64,000 nt of DNA, taken from positions 34,843,433-34,907,432 of the forward strand of contig CM034244.1 of the NCBI GenBank assembly GCA_019916065.1, read 5' to 3'. This document shows positions 23,314 through 34,834 of the stretch, piece by piece. Both the position numbers and the translations under genes were made by a program. The stretch comes from Vitellaria paradoxa. Its lineage: Eukaryota > Streptophyta > Magnoliopsida > Ericales > Sapotaceae. The stretch's first letter is position 1. The number at the start of each line of letters is the position of its first letter. Below the pieces are notes generated by a model. It was not told the DNA's origin and did no database searches. It saw nothing but the letters and a program-made list of their open reading frames with translations.

Positions 23314-25006
23314 CTAATCATCATAATCCAGTCCAAGAGGGCCATCCGCCATCGTCTGGGTCCTACAATGGAATAATAACGAAATTAGAACATGATAAAA
23401 AGACATAAATATATAAATTTATAAAATTTTAATGAGTAATAGTAACGAAAAATAAAATTTTTAACCTGAGGAGGAGGAGGTGGATGGCTCTGACTTTGAG
23501 AGAGGCGCTTCTCCATCTCAGCCATCATCTCGGCCCGAAGTGATGCCTCTCGTGCGTGCATCTCAGCTCGAAGGGTCTGGAGCAGATCTTGGTCGCGACG
23601 TCTGGCCTGAGAAGATGATTATGCTCCTGCGACGGATTGGCGTGGAATACCCATGCCCCTGCGTAAGCGTGTATCCATGACCATCGCGTCCGACAATGGA
23701 GAAAAATATCTTATCCCTCATCTCTTCGGACTCCCTCTCATCCGGTGGCAGCTCGTCTAGACGTGCATTAAACTGCGCCTAATGCAAACAAGCCGAGATA
23801 GAAAAAATAAGATAAGTAACTATATTATCTAAAGAAAAATTAAATTATATGTTCATTAGACAAAATATTAAAATTAGTTACCTGTATGGCTTGAACCTCC
23901 AGCGAATCAGTATGTTGAGTCACCAACCACATGGACATCCGATCTGTCCTTAGGCCCTCCTCTGTCCTCCATTGAAAGGTAAATTATATGTTAATAATTT
24001 ACTATCATTAAATATGAAAATAAAAAAGTCACTATTGGCGTGGTAAGCTAATGTTTTTACCTCATGGCAAACCTGATAAAAGTGTCGAATCTCCTCCTTG
24101 TGGCTCGAGCCCTGCATTCCTCGATTTTGCGAGTTCCTCTGGGCCTCCGCCTATTTTAAGTTTGTCTCGATTAGTTTTTGTAATTTACGCTTTATAACGT
24201 CAAAACTTAAGGAAAAAAATCAACTCACAATCTACTCACCTGTGCCTCGGGACTCGACCAATACTTGATGAGCTCAGCCCACTGGTGGGGAAGAACGCCC
24301 GGTGGGACCCGCTGGAGGATGTCAGGGTCATTCTCATGACCCTTCCAGTATTTATTTTAATCTTATTTTTATGATCCTTCCACATCTTCTGACACTTGGC
24401 GAACATAACATCCCAGAACTCTGGAGGAACATCAACTACATTGGCCTAAAAATGACAAATTGTAGAATATTATTTATGTTTCAAGTTTCAGCACATAAAT
24501 CACGTACAAATAGAATATAAAATTTTCATACCTGCACCTCGTTCCATAGACCTTCGAATGTAGAATCTGGAAAACGATCCCAAATGGGGCTAATCGAATT
24601 CCAGACCAAATGTACGAGCTATGAAATCAGAGACCGTCCATCCTTTCCCACCAGATGGGGCGTGTCATCCCATTGAACAGTCATCCACTGAGATCCGCAG
24701 TTCCACTGCAGCAATCCTTTCGAAGGGCCCTCTGCTGGACCTCGAAAGCCTGCTCGAAGTGGGAGAATCTGTTTTAAACAAATTGTTACGCGATAAGTCT
24801 ATACAGAATATAACTACTGTTGTTGGATAAGATAAATTCTAAAACTGACGAACTTTACCTGCATCTATATAGCCAGACACTGAAGGACGCGCAGACATAA
24901 GGGGTGATGGTGGGACAACATTTGCTGTGCTACTCCCGGCACAAGATAGGCCGAGGTGCTCAGCCATCGTCCTAGGACCAGTCCTCCTCCTAGAGTGTCC
25001 GAACAT
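23314..25006 (-). pseudogene. CACTA second gene, Ptta/En-Spm-type protein, broken
   Basis: On the minus strand an ATG at 25006 opens MFGHSRRRTGPRTMAEHLGL. Downstream blocks include ANVVDVPPEFWDVMFAKCQK (about 24445-24385) and, in another frame, WKGHENDPDILQRVPPG then HQWAELIKYW (about 24345-24245). NSQNRGMQGSSHKEE follows near 24130, a charged helical stretch, and MADGPLGLDYDD before a stop at 23314-23316. The PPEFW/QWAELIKYW-SSPEAQ blocks are typical of the plant En/Spm second ORF (Ptta/En/Spm transposase family). Frame changes and in-frame stops, for example near 24610, show decay, though some may be introns. Confidence 0.7.
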
Positions 25007-25109
25007 GGCTCTCTAACTGTTCACAATTTAAATTTATTATAATTTCAAATACAAATGAAAATAAATTTAAAATCTACTTTGTTCGGATAAAAAAGTACAC
25101 AACCCTGTA

Positions 25110-28100
25110 TTAGGTATGTAAATCAACCGTATCTCCTTCGACCGTGTCCCTAACCCAATTAACATCTTCATCACGTTTGACGATTGCATCTTGGTCAAGA
25201 GTTTGTTGGGCAAATGGATCAATATCTGGCTCATCGCAGTCAATCTGGTACACCCCATCCTTGACATTTTAACTACAATTTACCAGTTGGGATCGGCTCG
25301 ATCGCCAACATAGTAAACTTGCTCTGCCATGATGCCAGTATGTACAGTTCAGCTTCTATTTGTACATCTCGATGTAACAAATTGTTGAAATTAACCAATT
25401 TAAATTGGTACTTATCAGCTTTAACCCCGCGAATTGGATTAGCCCAGAGACACTTGAATAATAAATATCTCAAACTACGATTGTAAACGATTTCAATAAT
25501 GTCGTTCAATTGGCCGTAATAGTAACCACCATCAACAGATGGACAACCGATGCCACTATTTTGTGTAGCTCGCCTATCATCTACTTCCTTGATGCGAAAT
25601 CGAAATCCATTGATGTCACAAGCTGTGTAACGTCGAGCTGTCGTGTAAGAACCATCAACCAACTGATTTATTTCATCGGTCAAAGTAGAATCCGTAGTAC
25701 TTTGTAAATTGTATACCTATGGAATGTAAATTATTGTGAATTAATTAAACAAAAATTCATTGTGATGTGAAAAACATATAAAAGTATATGAAAATATTTA
25801 ACACGTACGTAGTTCTTAAACTAGTCATGAAAACATTGATAATGGGACATTTGAATTTGATTGTTCGTTGCAGGAGGCGTGTTCTATTTCAGCTCGTTTA
25901 TGTGTCTCCTGCAATGCAAATCAAATTAGATTGAGAATAATCACAATTTTTATTACAAATATGGTGTAATTAACTTTCTCTATTACAAAAACATGACTTT
26001 ACTGGGTCAATGGCACAACTGATTGGGTGTTGAAGAGCACGAACCGATGAGCTTGGATCCACCGATGTGGTTGAGATCAAATGACGTGCCTTCCCCAATA
26101 GGGCCTTCATTTATCCGCTCCAGCCTGCTAAACTTTTTTTGGACATCATCATTTAGATATGCCGCACAAAAATTGATGCACTCATCCATCAAATATCCTT
26201 TGGCTATGGATGCCTTCGGTTGAGCTTTGTTCCGCACATACCTCTTCAATGTGTTCATATACTGCTCAATCGGATACATGCACCTAAATTGGACAGGGCC
26301 ACCAAGCCGGGCTTTCTTTAGTTAGATGTATGGTCAAGTGAACCATGACATCAAAAAATGCTGATGGAAAAATTTTCTCCAAATGACACAGTGTCAAAGC
26401 AATCCCATCCTGGAAACCCTTTAAATCTTCTGTACGGATTACTCTGTAACACAACTGCCTGAAGAAGAAATTACTAAGCTTGATTAACGGCTGCATAACA
26501 TTATTAGGCAGACAATTTCTTATTGCTATAGGCAGCAACTGTTGAAGCAGGACGTGGTTGTCATGACTTTTCAAACCCTGTAACATCCGTTCGCTCACGT
26601 TGACTCGCTTCGAAATATTCGAGCAATACCCATCAGGTACCTTCACGTCTTTCAGAATTAACAAGAACACATCATTCTCCTCCTTGCTCATTGTGTACTG
26701 TGCAGCTGGCATGTATGCCCTGTTGGACTCTCCCGCCAGCAAATGCAATGGAGTTCTCAATCCCATCTCCTGCAAATCACGTCAAGCATTAGCATTATCC
26801 TTTGATTTTCCCTTAATACCAAGGATCGTCCACAAGTATTATCGCAAACATTCTTCTCAATGTTCATGACATCCAAGTTGTGCCTGAGTAAGTTGTCTTT
26901 CCAGTAGGGCAACTTATAAAAAATACTTTTCTTCTTCCAATTATGGGTTTGGTTCCTATTTGCACCAGAAATAGATGGCAGCGGGGGGCTAACAGATCTT
27001 GAAAGTCATATACTGTTCGTATTTGCTCCCATTCAATCTGGGCCAACAAATCAACCCCGATCATTGCTCGTGGTGCCGGACCGAACTCCTGAGTGCCGTC
27101 AAACGAGACTCTGTCCTTCCTAAACCTATGCAACGGAGGTAGGAAACGCCTATGACCCATGTATGCCTACTTTCTACCATACTTTAGCCAAGTTGACTTC
27201 TTGCTCTGATTGCAACTAGGACATGTGAACTCTCATTTCGTGCTCCAACCAGATAAGTTAGCGTACACCGGGAATTCGTTAATTGTCAATAGTAATGTTG
27301 CCCGTAGTTTAAACATTTCATTTCTTGTTGAGTCAAACGTCATCACACCGTCAGCCAATAATTCATTAAGCTCTTCAATCAATGGTTGCATATAAACGTT
27401 TATTTTATCCCCAGGACCTTTAGGTCCGTCAATCAATGTCGATAGGAGGACAAAAGGTTGCATCATGCACAGCCAAGGTGGAAGATTATATGAAACTAAT
27501 AGTATAGGCCACGTACTGTGAGTTGCCCCAGTCATGCCTGAAAATGGGTTAAATCCATCAGCAGCCAAACCAAGTTGCAAACTGCGAGAATCGGCAGCAA
27601 ATTCAGGGTGTCTTTGATCAAAATCCTTCCACGCCAGAGAGTTTGCTGGATAGGATACGTTCCCATCATCCCCGCTGTTCTCGGCATGCCATGTCATTAG
27701 TTTAGAGATCTTGAATGACGTGAAAAATCTTTTCAGTCATGGCTTAAGTGGGAAGTAGCGCACTTGCTTTGCAGCCACAAGCTTACCACGGTTTGAAATA
27801 CCCAAATGATTCTGTCGAGTTTGGATAGTACCGACATTCTTTCACCTCGAAACCCCACACACGGTACACGTATCGAGGTTGCCATTCTCATTCCGAAACA
27901 ACATGCAACTATTGGGATATGCATCTAGAGTTTGGTATGTGAATCTCAAATTCTCAGTTAACTTGCGTGCCTGGTAGTACGAATCAGCAAGCTTAGCTCC
28001 CACTAGTAAAACCCTACGGAGCAACTGTAGTAGCATGTCAAATGTAACAGCTCAATGATAAATGACAATTTACTGAATTCTTGACATCCAGGATATAATT

Positions 28101-28539
28101 CTGTCTGCGTATCGTTGAGTACTTCAAAATATCTCAAGGACTCATCATCCGCACCCGAGCGGGGACTAGTTCCACCTGTCAGATTAATACCAGCACCGCT
28201 GTCTTCTTGTGTCAATCCACATGCGATATCAGCTAGCATCGCGAGCATTGGATCAGTTTCCTCTGTAGCCTCGGCCTCCACCTCGACGATTTCATCCGGA
28301 CGAGAGGCGGTATACTCTTCCCCATGGAGAGTCCAATATTTATACTGCTTCAAGAACTCATTACGGATCAGATGCTCCCTGACAACCTCTCCTGTATAGT
28401 AATACCGGTTAGCACATTTTCTGCAAGGACAACTAATGTACTCACTGAGAAACCCATTGGTGAATACAATAAATTGATTAATCCCCTCCATATACTCCGG
28501 GGACATCCTATTCGGCAAATTAATCCAACTCTTATCCAT
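25110..28539 (-). pseudogene. CACTA TNP2-type transposase, broken
   Basis: Reading right to left: MDKSWINLPNRMSPEYMEG from 28539 (Transpos_assoc-type N-terminus with CPCRKCAN zinc-like motif); LDAYPNSCMLFRNENGNLDT (about 27935-27875) with CTVCG; TNP2 core 27697-27233 (MTWHAENSGDD, FDQRHPEFA, LGLAADGFNPFSGM, YNLPPWLCMM, LSGWSTK); GHRRFLPPLHRFRKD (27160 on); DUF4218-like 26775-26007 (LKSHDNHVLLQQLLPIAIRN, CHLEKIFPSAFFDVMVHLT, YMNTLKRYVRNKAQPKASIA); DUF4216-like 25683-25273 (YYYGQLNDIIEIVYNRSLRY); acidic tail to a stop at 25110. Domain order is exactly that of plant TNP2 transposases. Frame changes between blocks (about 28030, 27840, 27720, 26860) indicate inactivation, though some gaps may be introns. 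Confidence 0.9.
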
Positions 28540-28559
28540 CTCGCTTAGAGTGTCTGTGG

Positions 28560-29302
28560 AGTCCCAAAAGGATAAAATGTCATTACTATAAAAAGTAGTG
28601 CCATTTGCAAAACACCTAGTCTTAAACTTTACCTTCTCATTACAGGGTGGTTGGTCCTATCCCATTCGAGAATGCACGATCCAACTTGCACTTAACAACT
28701 CAATGCCTTTGTCCCCTAATTAGATAAAATTTCGGCAGCATGTCCGCGTGGTTCTCCAAGTACACGACACACAGACGACATTAGTCGTACTCTGTGTATG
28801 CACCCGGAGAACAATAGGACGTCAACTGAAACTTCATCTAACATACGACAGTACATGAGTTGTTGAAGGCAAGATGGATAATTGCATTCCTAAACTGTCC
28901 AAACTGGACAATTCAAAAATCACGTACATCAATCCCCGCATGTTCATCAAAAGAACAATGAACCTGGTCGAAGACCTAATCCGTTGCCTAAGGATGACCA
29001 AACGGGTGGCGTACGAGATTCTCAAACGAGTCTAAGTTTCACTAATGTATGCAAATGAATAAAATAAAGTAGTTCTCAATCTCTGTTTCTTTTCTAACTT
29101 AGAATAAAGTATTTACAAATATTTTTCATTGGGCCCAAACAGCATATTGACAACAAGCCCAAGTTAGATTAAGGAGATTGTGTATTTGTTACGAATTTAA
29201 CATATTTGATTTAGCCCAACCAGGATATTGGTTTGGGCCCAAGAAACATTGGGGGATTGTGAATTAGATATGAATTAGGCTTAGGCAATAATTTTATTAT
29301 TA
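28560..29302. other. CACTA upstream segment of TNP2
   Basis: Non-coding or unrecognised sequence between the TNP2 start and the tandem arrays; presumably holds its promoter. No clear motif seen. Confidence 0.4.
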
Positions 29303-29870
29303 ATTAACTATTGCCGTTTGTCTAATTAATTATTATATTATTGCATAAATTACCTAGAAATAATATTATAATATTATTATTTGACCCAATTTTCTTATCG
29401 TATTCATATTGGATTGGACTGGGCACAAGATATTGGATTGGGCCCAGGCAAGATTAGGGATTTACTTTTAATTAGTAATTGAACTAATTAAATATTATTA
29501 ATTAACTACTGCTGCTCGTCTAATTAATTACTATATTATTCCGTAAATTACCTAGAAATAATATTATAATATTATTATTTGACCTAATTTTCTTATCGTA
29601 TTCATATTGGATTGGACTGGGCCCAAGATATTAGATTGGGCCCAGGCAAGATTAGGGGTTTACTTTTAATTAGTAATTGAACTAATTAAATATTATTAAT
29701 TAACTACTGCTGCTCGTCTAATTAATTACTATATTATTTCGTAAATTAACTAGAAACAACATTATAATATTATTATTTGACCTAATTTCTTATCGTATTC
29801 ATATTGAATTGGACTGGACCCAAGAAAGATATTGGATTAGGCCCGGACAAGATTAAGGATTTAGTTTTGG
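29303..29870. repeat. 198-bp tandem array inside CACTA
   Basis: ATTAACTACTGCTGCTCGTC and its variants start at 29303, 29501 and 29699, an exact 198-bp period. The shared internal blocks are CGTATTCATATTGGATTGGA and TTGGGCCCAGGCAAGATTAG. About 2.8 copies, the last diverging. Confidence 0.9.
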
Positions 29871-30426
29871 ATTGGGCCCAAAGATTAGAGTTAATTATTG
29901 TTATTCAAAAAAAATAACACTTAAATAAACTATTTAAAGATCAAATATACAACAAATTAAATAATACGATCTAAATTAAATAAATTAACAATAGATATTA
30001 CGAACAATTTAATATTTGCTGATTATAACATAAATCAAATTATGATTTCAAATAATAAAAGTATTTTCAATAATTTGAATAACCAGCCATTACAATATTA
30101 ATTGAAACAATCTAATTTGACCTAAATTAATTATATTATCAATATTCTAATTTGTTATTTAATATTTTAACTAATATTAATATTTAATGAACCTAAAAAT
30201 TATAATTTAGTATTATTATTTACCTAATCTTTCTATTTTTAGTATTATTGTTTAATTCAAAATATATAAATTAACAACAAATATTACGATATTAATATTT
30301 TTTAATATTATTGTTTCCTATTTATGCTACTTTTTATTTAATATTTTTCATCATATTAATAGTGAACGACAAAAATATATATAAATTATCTAATAAATTT
30401 ATTTTTAATAATTTAAGTAAATGTAA

Positions 30427-32160
30427 ACATTATCTTATTAGAACTTAATTTTAATTTATATTTGTAATGAACCTACAAGTTATAATTTAATATTAATATT
30501 TACGTAATCTTAATATTTTTAATACTATTGTCTAACATTATAAATATCATAATATAATTTAATTTCCCTAAGATAACGTTCATTAATTTAATTAATTTCG
30601 GTAAGGTAATAACATTAATTAATCTCCTTAACGTAATTTTAATTAATTTTAATATCATAATATAATTAATTTATTTTAAAAATTTATAATACAATTTAAT
30701 TTCAATATTAAGGTGACGTTAATTAATATTATTTTTCATGATTGTTTTAGTAAATGATAATAATATATTTAAATTATTTAAAAAATTATATTATCTTATT
30801 AGAACTTAATTTTAATTTATATTGTAATGAACCTACAAGTTATAATTTAATATTAATATTTACTTAATCTTAATATTTTTAATATTATTGTCTAACATTA
30901 TAAATATCATAACATAATTTAATTTCCCTAAGGTAACGTTTATTAATTTAATTAATTTCAGTAAGGTAATAACATTAATTAATCTCCTTAACGTAATGTT
31001 AATTAATTTTAATATCATAAAATAATTAATTTATTTTAAAAATTTATAATTTAATTTAATTTCAATATTAAGGTGACGTTAATTAATATTATTTTTCATG
31101 ATTGTTTTAGTAAATGATAATAATATATTTAAATTATTTAAAAAATTATATTATATTATTAGAACTTAATTTTAATTAACATTTGTAATGAACCTACAAG
31201 TTATAATTTAATATTAATATTTACTTAATCTTAATATTTTTAATACTATTGTCTAACATTATAAATATTATAATATAATTAACTTTTCCTAAGGTAACGT
31301 TCATTAATTTAATTAATTTCGGTAAGGTAATAATATTGATTAATCTTCTTAACGTAATGTTAATTAATTTTAATATCATAATATAATTAATTTATTTTAA
31401 AATTTTATAATACAATTTAATTTCAATATTAAGGTAACGTTAATTAATATTATTTTTCATGATTGTTTTAGTAAATGATAATAATATATTTAAATTATTT
31501 AAAAAATTATATTATCTTATTAGAACTTAATTTTAATTTATATTTGTAATGAACCTACCAATTATAATTTAATATTAATATTTACTTAATCTTAATATTT
31601 TTAATACTATGGTCTAGGATTCTAAATATCATAATATAATTTAATTTACCTAAAGTAACGTTCATTAATTTAATTAATTTCGGTAACGTAAAAACATTAA
31701 TTAATCTTCTTAACGTAATGTTGATTAATTTTAATATAATAATATAATTAATTTATTTTAAAAATTTATAATATATTTTAATTTTATTAAGGTAACCTTA
31801 ATGAATATTTTTCATGATTGTTTTAGTAAATGATAATAATATAGACAAATTATTTAATAAATTATATTATCTTATTAGAACTTAATTTTAATTTATATTT
31901 TTAATGAACCAATAAGTTTTAATTTAATATTAATATTTAATTAATTCTCATATTTTTAATATTATTGTCTAACATTATAAATATCGTAATATAATTTAAT
32001 TTCCTTAAGATAAGTTAATTTATTATAACTTAATTTTAATTTATTTATTTAATGAACCTACAAGTTATAATTTAATATTAATATTTACTTAATTTTCATA
32101 TTTTTAATATTATTGTCTAACATTATAAATATCATAATATAATTTAATGTCCTTAAGGTA
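30427..32160. repeat. About 360-bp AT-rich tandem array inside CACTA
   Basis: CTTATTAGAACTTAATTTTAA recurs near 30432, 30795, 31155, 31515 and 31871, giving a period of about 360 bp. The internal markers are TAATGAACCTACAAGTTATA, AATTTCGGTAAGGTAATAAC and TTTTCATGATTGTTTTAGTA. Four full units are followed by shorter decayed ones. The extreme AT content and lack of open frames suggest a satellite-like expansion within the transposon. Confidence 0.9.
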
Positions 32161-33297
32161 AGTTAATCAATTTATTTTTAAAAATTATACATTTATGTAT
32201 TTATAATTCCAAATATTTTACTTTAATATTTTTCATATTTAAAATTAATTTCTTAATTGTTTAATCATTACTTCAAAAGCAAATCATATTAAATATTATT
32301 TTTTATGTTTTTATATTTTTAAATATGATAATTATTTCACTCAATGATAATGATATATATAATTTATTAAAGTAAAATTATTTAATACATTATATTTTCT
32401 TACAAAGAGCTAATTTCAATTCACATTTTTAAATTTAAAAAAATAAGCAATCACTCTTTTATTATTTCAAAAAATTATATTTCCATCAAAATATTTTTGC
32501 TTTTTTTAATACTGATTTTTAATACTTAATTTTATTATTTTGAATACCTACTTTAAATATTTGAATTTAAAAATAATTTTAAGCATAATTTAATAAAATA
32601 TTCGCTCCGTTATGATTTCAAATTTTTAGTTCAACAAAATTAAAAAAAAAGAGTCCAAAATTACATTTCTCTTTTTAAAACTATGTTCATAATTATTTTA
32701 ACCAATATTTTGTCACCTTTCACTAATACTTAATTAAAATTATTTTTATAGTTTGTTTAATAAATGATAATAAAAGATATAAATTGACAAAAAATCTATA
32801 TTTTATTATATTGCTTGTTACGCATTAATTAATGGTATTTTCAATTTTCTAATGTAATAATACTTTTTAAATTTAAAAAAATTAAACATTCCTCATTAAA
32901 ATTAAAAACAGCAAAATAAAAAAAATTTAAAAAAAAACAGCAAAATTTTTTTTTTTAAAAATACATTACACAGTAAAAAAAAATTTTTTTACAGCAACAT
33001 CCAGCATCAACATCAACATCTAACATCCAACATCAAACAACCAACAGCATATATACAAAATTAACAAATTAATGAGTAACTAAAAAAAAAAAAAAACTAA
33101 CAATAATATATACATGCATGTATGGATGAATCATCAAAAACCCCAACCAAAAAAATAAAAAAAAATATTTACATTAATCCAATAATAAACATGAACAAAT
33201 CAGAAAATAAAAAAAATAATTCAAACTAAAAAAAAAAATCAAACCTGGTGGTGTGGTGGTGAGGCCTCCAAAAAACTCTTATACACAAAAAAAAAGT
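32161..33297. other. AT-rich spacer inside CACTA
   Basis: Low-complexity A/T sequence with A-runs and CAACATCCAACATC-type short repeats near 32995-33050. No gene seen. The part from about 33000 is closely related to 54480-54780 in the smaller CACTA derivative. Confidence 0.6.
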
Positions 33298-33490
33298 TAG
33301 TGAGAGAACAAGAGAGAAAGAGAGAAATAAAGAGAAAGAGAGAGCAAGAGAGAGAGTGAGAGAGCTAGAGAGGGAGCTTACCTTACTGGCGACGGCGACG
33401 GGCGTCTGATGACGGCAGCGGCGGCAGAAGGAGGAGAGAGGAGCAAGGGGAGAGAGGAGAGAGCGCGCGGGAGGGAGAGGAAAAAGAAAG
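33298..33490. repeat. Purine-rich GAGA tract near the CACTA right end
   Basis: A long (GA)n/GGAGAG-rich strand with a short GGCGACGGCGACGGGCG insert. The same arrangement (GAGA tract, GGCGACGGCGG, GGAGGAG-rich part) occurs at 54838-55085 in the smaller element, so it is a conserved component of this CACTA family. Confidence 0.8.
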
Positions 33491-33514
33491 GGGCGTTCTG
33501 CCCGATATAAGTTA

Positions 33515-33675
33515 GGTATTAGCGACCGCTTTTAGCGGTCGCTAATTCTGTTGCCAAAAATGTATTAGCGACCGCCCGAATTTTTTCGTCGTCGACCCTT
33601 TGCCGCACTAGAATAGCGACGGTCATTAAAGCGACCGCCCAAAGCGGTCGCTAATACCATTATTCTCGCAGTCGC
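33515..33675. repeat. CACTA right subterminal repeats
   Basis: TATTAGCGACCGCTTTTAGCG... palindromes and TAAAGCGACCGCCCAAAGCGG-type motifs mirror the left end. They are inverted relative to the left subterminal block, as expected of transposase-binding repeats. Confidence 0.85.
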
Positions 33676-33715
33676 CCGAGTTTTCCATTTACCGACTGGC
33701 TAATCTTTAGTAGTG

Positions 33716-34297
33716 TCAAGTTATTCAAGTAGCGGAACTTGCTAAGTAGCCTCGACGTAAGAGGAGGCTAATAATAGAGGAAGAAAAAGAAGAAGAAGAA
33801 CAAGAAGGGATTTCCTAGCACTTCTTCGATGCAGAGAGAGAGAACATGGCCTCCAATCAAGACTCCAAGAAACTCACTGAAGAGAGGGCAAAGAAATAGA
33901 AATTGGAGGACGCTAAAAAAATGGCTGAGAAAAGGAAGGCGGCCAACAAAAAGAAGGCTGAAGAGGGCAAGCCAAGAGAAGCTGCCAAGGCTGAGCAGCC
34001 TCATCAAAATAAAGATGTGAATATCGAAAAGCACAAGGCTAGCTGAGCACATGAAAACGACCCTCAAGCCAAGAAAAGGTGGAGGGTTGATCAGTATGAT
34101 GAAGTCCTCTTTCTGGAGGTCCCAACAGTAACCGAGGTGCCCCTAACTCAATCAGAAAGTGTACCTAGTTCACATCCACAAGCTCCTCATTTGCTAAGCA
34201 CTCAAGCGCAATCCTCACGTCCTCCTGATCAAGTTCCTCTTCAAATGTTCTACTTTAAAAATTTGATCCGAGACTCTTTACCCTTCATCCCTTAAAT
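33716..34297 (+). pseudogene. Gag-like gene of the Gypsy-type element, 3' part
   Basis: Immediately after the CACTA end the frame reads VIQVAELAK, then a long Glu/Lys/Arg-rich stretch (EEEKEEEEQEG; KKMAEKRKAANKKKAEEGK; RVDQYDEVLFLEVPTVTEV) with stops at several points. The Lys/Glu-rich linker is typical of this class of gag-like proteins, and the stretch is the natural continuation of 21578-22491. Multiple stops show it is dead. Confidence 0.6.
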
Positions 34298-34834
34298 TTT
34301 GAGCCCAAGTCTTGAACATCCCTCTAGGGGTCCCTTTACTATCTAAGACTCGGCGCTCAAGCACCCGAAAGAATACCTCCGAGGGATCCTGCCTCCTCAT
34401 GATGTCTAAGATGCGAGGAAAAACAAAATTGAGGGTCTTCATTCCACCTTATAATTTGATTAAATATTCACTACAGTGTTTTTTAATCTATTATTATGAA
34501 TATTAAATTATTAATTTTTTTATTCATGCCATCTATATTTTAGTTACCACGGGCTTAGATGTAGTAGTGAACAAAGGATTATTGATATTTTAACTATTAT
34601 TTATTCAGTAATATAATTTGGTTACCAACACGTCTAATTATATTAATTGAATAATTATTATGGGATAATAAATTATTTTATTATGAAAATAGGACATCCA
34701 CAAATGCTATATATTTTTTTAAATAATGTACCACATAATTAAATGTTTCTTAAATATTAACAACTTATGATTCCCTTGTATAATTTTTATTTATGTGTTG
34801 TTATAAATGAAATTAACATGTGAGCATATAAAAT
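34298..34834. other. AT-rich junction between Gypsy remnant and Copia element
   Basis: No gene seen. It probably contains the 5' leader or a decayed 5' LTR of the Copia element, but I found no convincing match to the 3' LTR at 39393. Confidence 0.4.

Larger units (their letters stand above)
22492..33715 (-). mobile_element. CACTA (En/Spm) DNA transposon, 11.2 kb, decayed autonomous type
   Basis: The right end reads ...AATCTTTAGTAGTG, i.e. CACTACTAAAGATT on the other strand, the canonical CACTA terminus. The left end reads CATTACTGGAAATGGCAG and aligns with the intact CACTAGTAGAAAGAGGGG terminus of the related element at 54171, so one base of the CACTA motif is mutated. Both ends carry GC-rich subterminal inverted motifs. 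Inside are two minus-strand genes (TNP2-type and Ptta/En-Spm-type), both broken, and AT-rich tandem arrays. The 3-bp flanks (CTC and TCA) do not match, so the TSD is lost or the ends are off by a base. It splits a Gypsy-like gag gene. Confidence 0.88.

Noticed and set aside
29303..32160. Tandem arrays considered as CRISPR or centromeric satellite
   Set aside because: No short repeat-spacer pattern and the host is a plant; units of 198 and 360 bp are confined to the inside of a CACTA element, so no evidence for a centromere.
22489..33718. 3-bp target-site duplication for the large CACTA
   Set aside because: The flanks read CTC and TCA, so I do not claim a TSD.
33768..34067. 99-residue hydrophobic minus-strand frame (Leu/Phe-rich)
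   Set aside because: It is the antisense of the Lys/Glu-rich gag-like remnant, whose AAG/GAA codons read as CTT/TTC in reverse.
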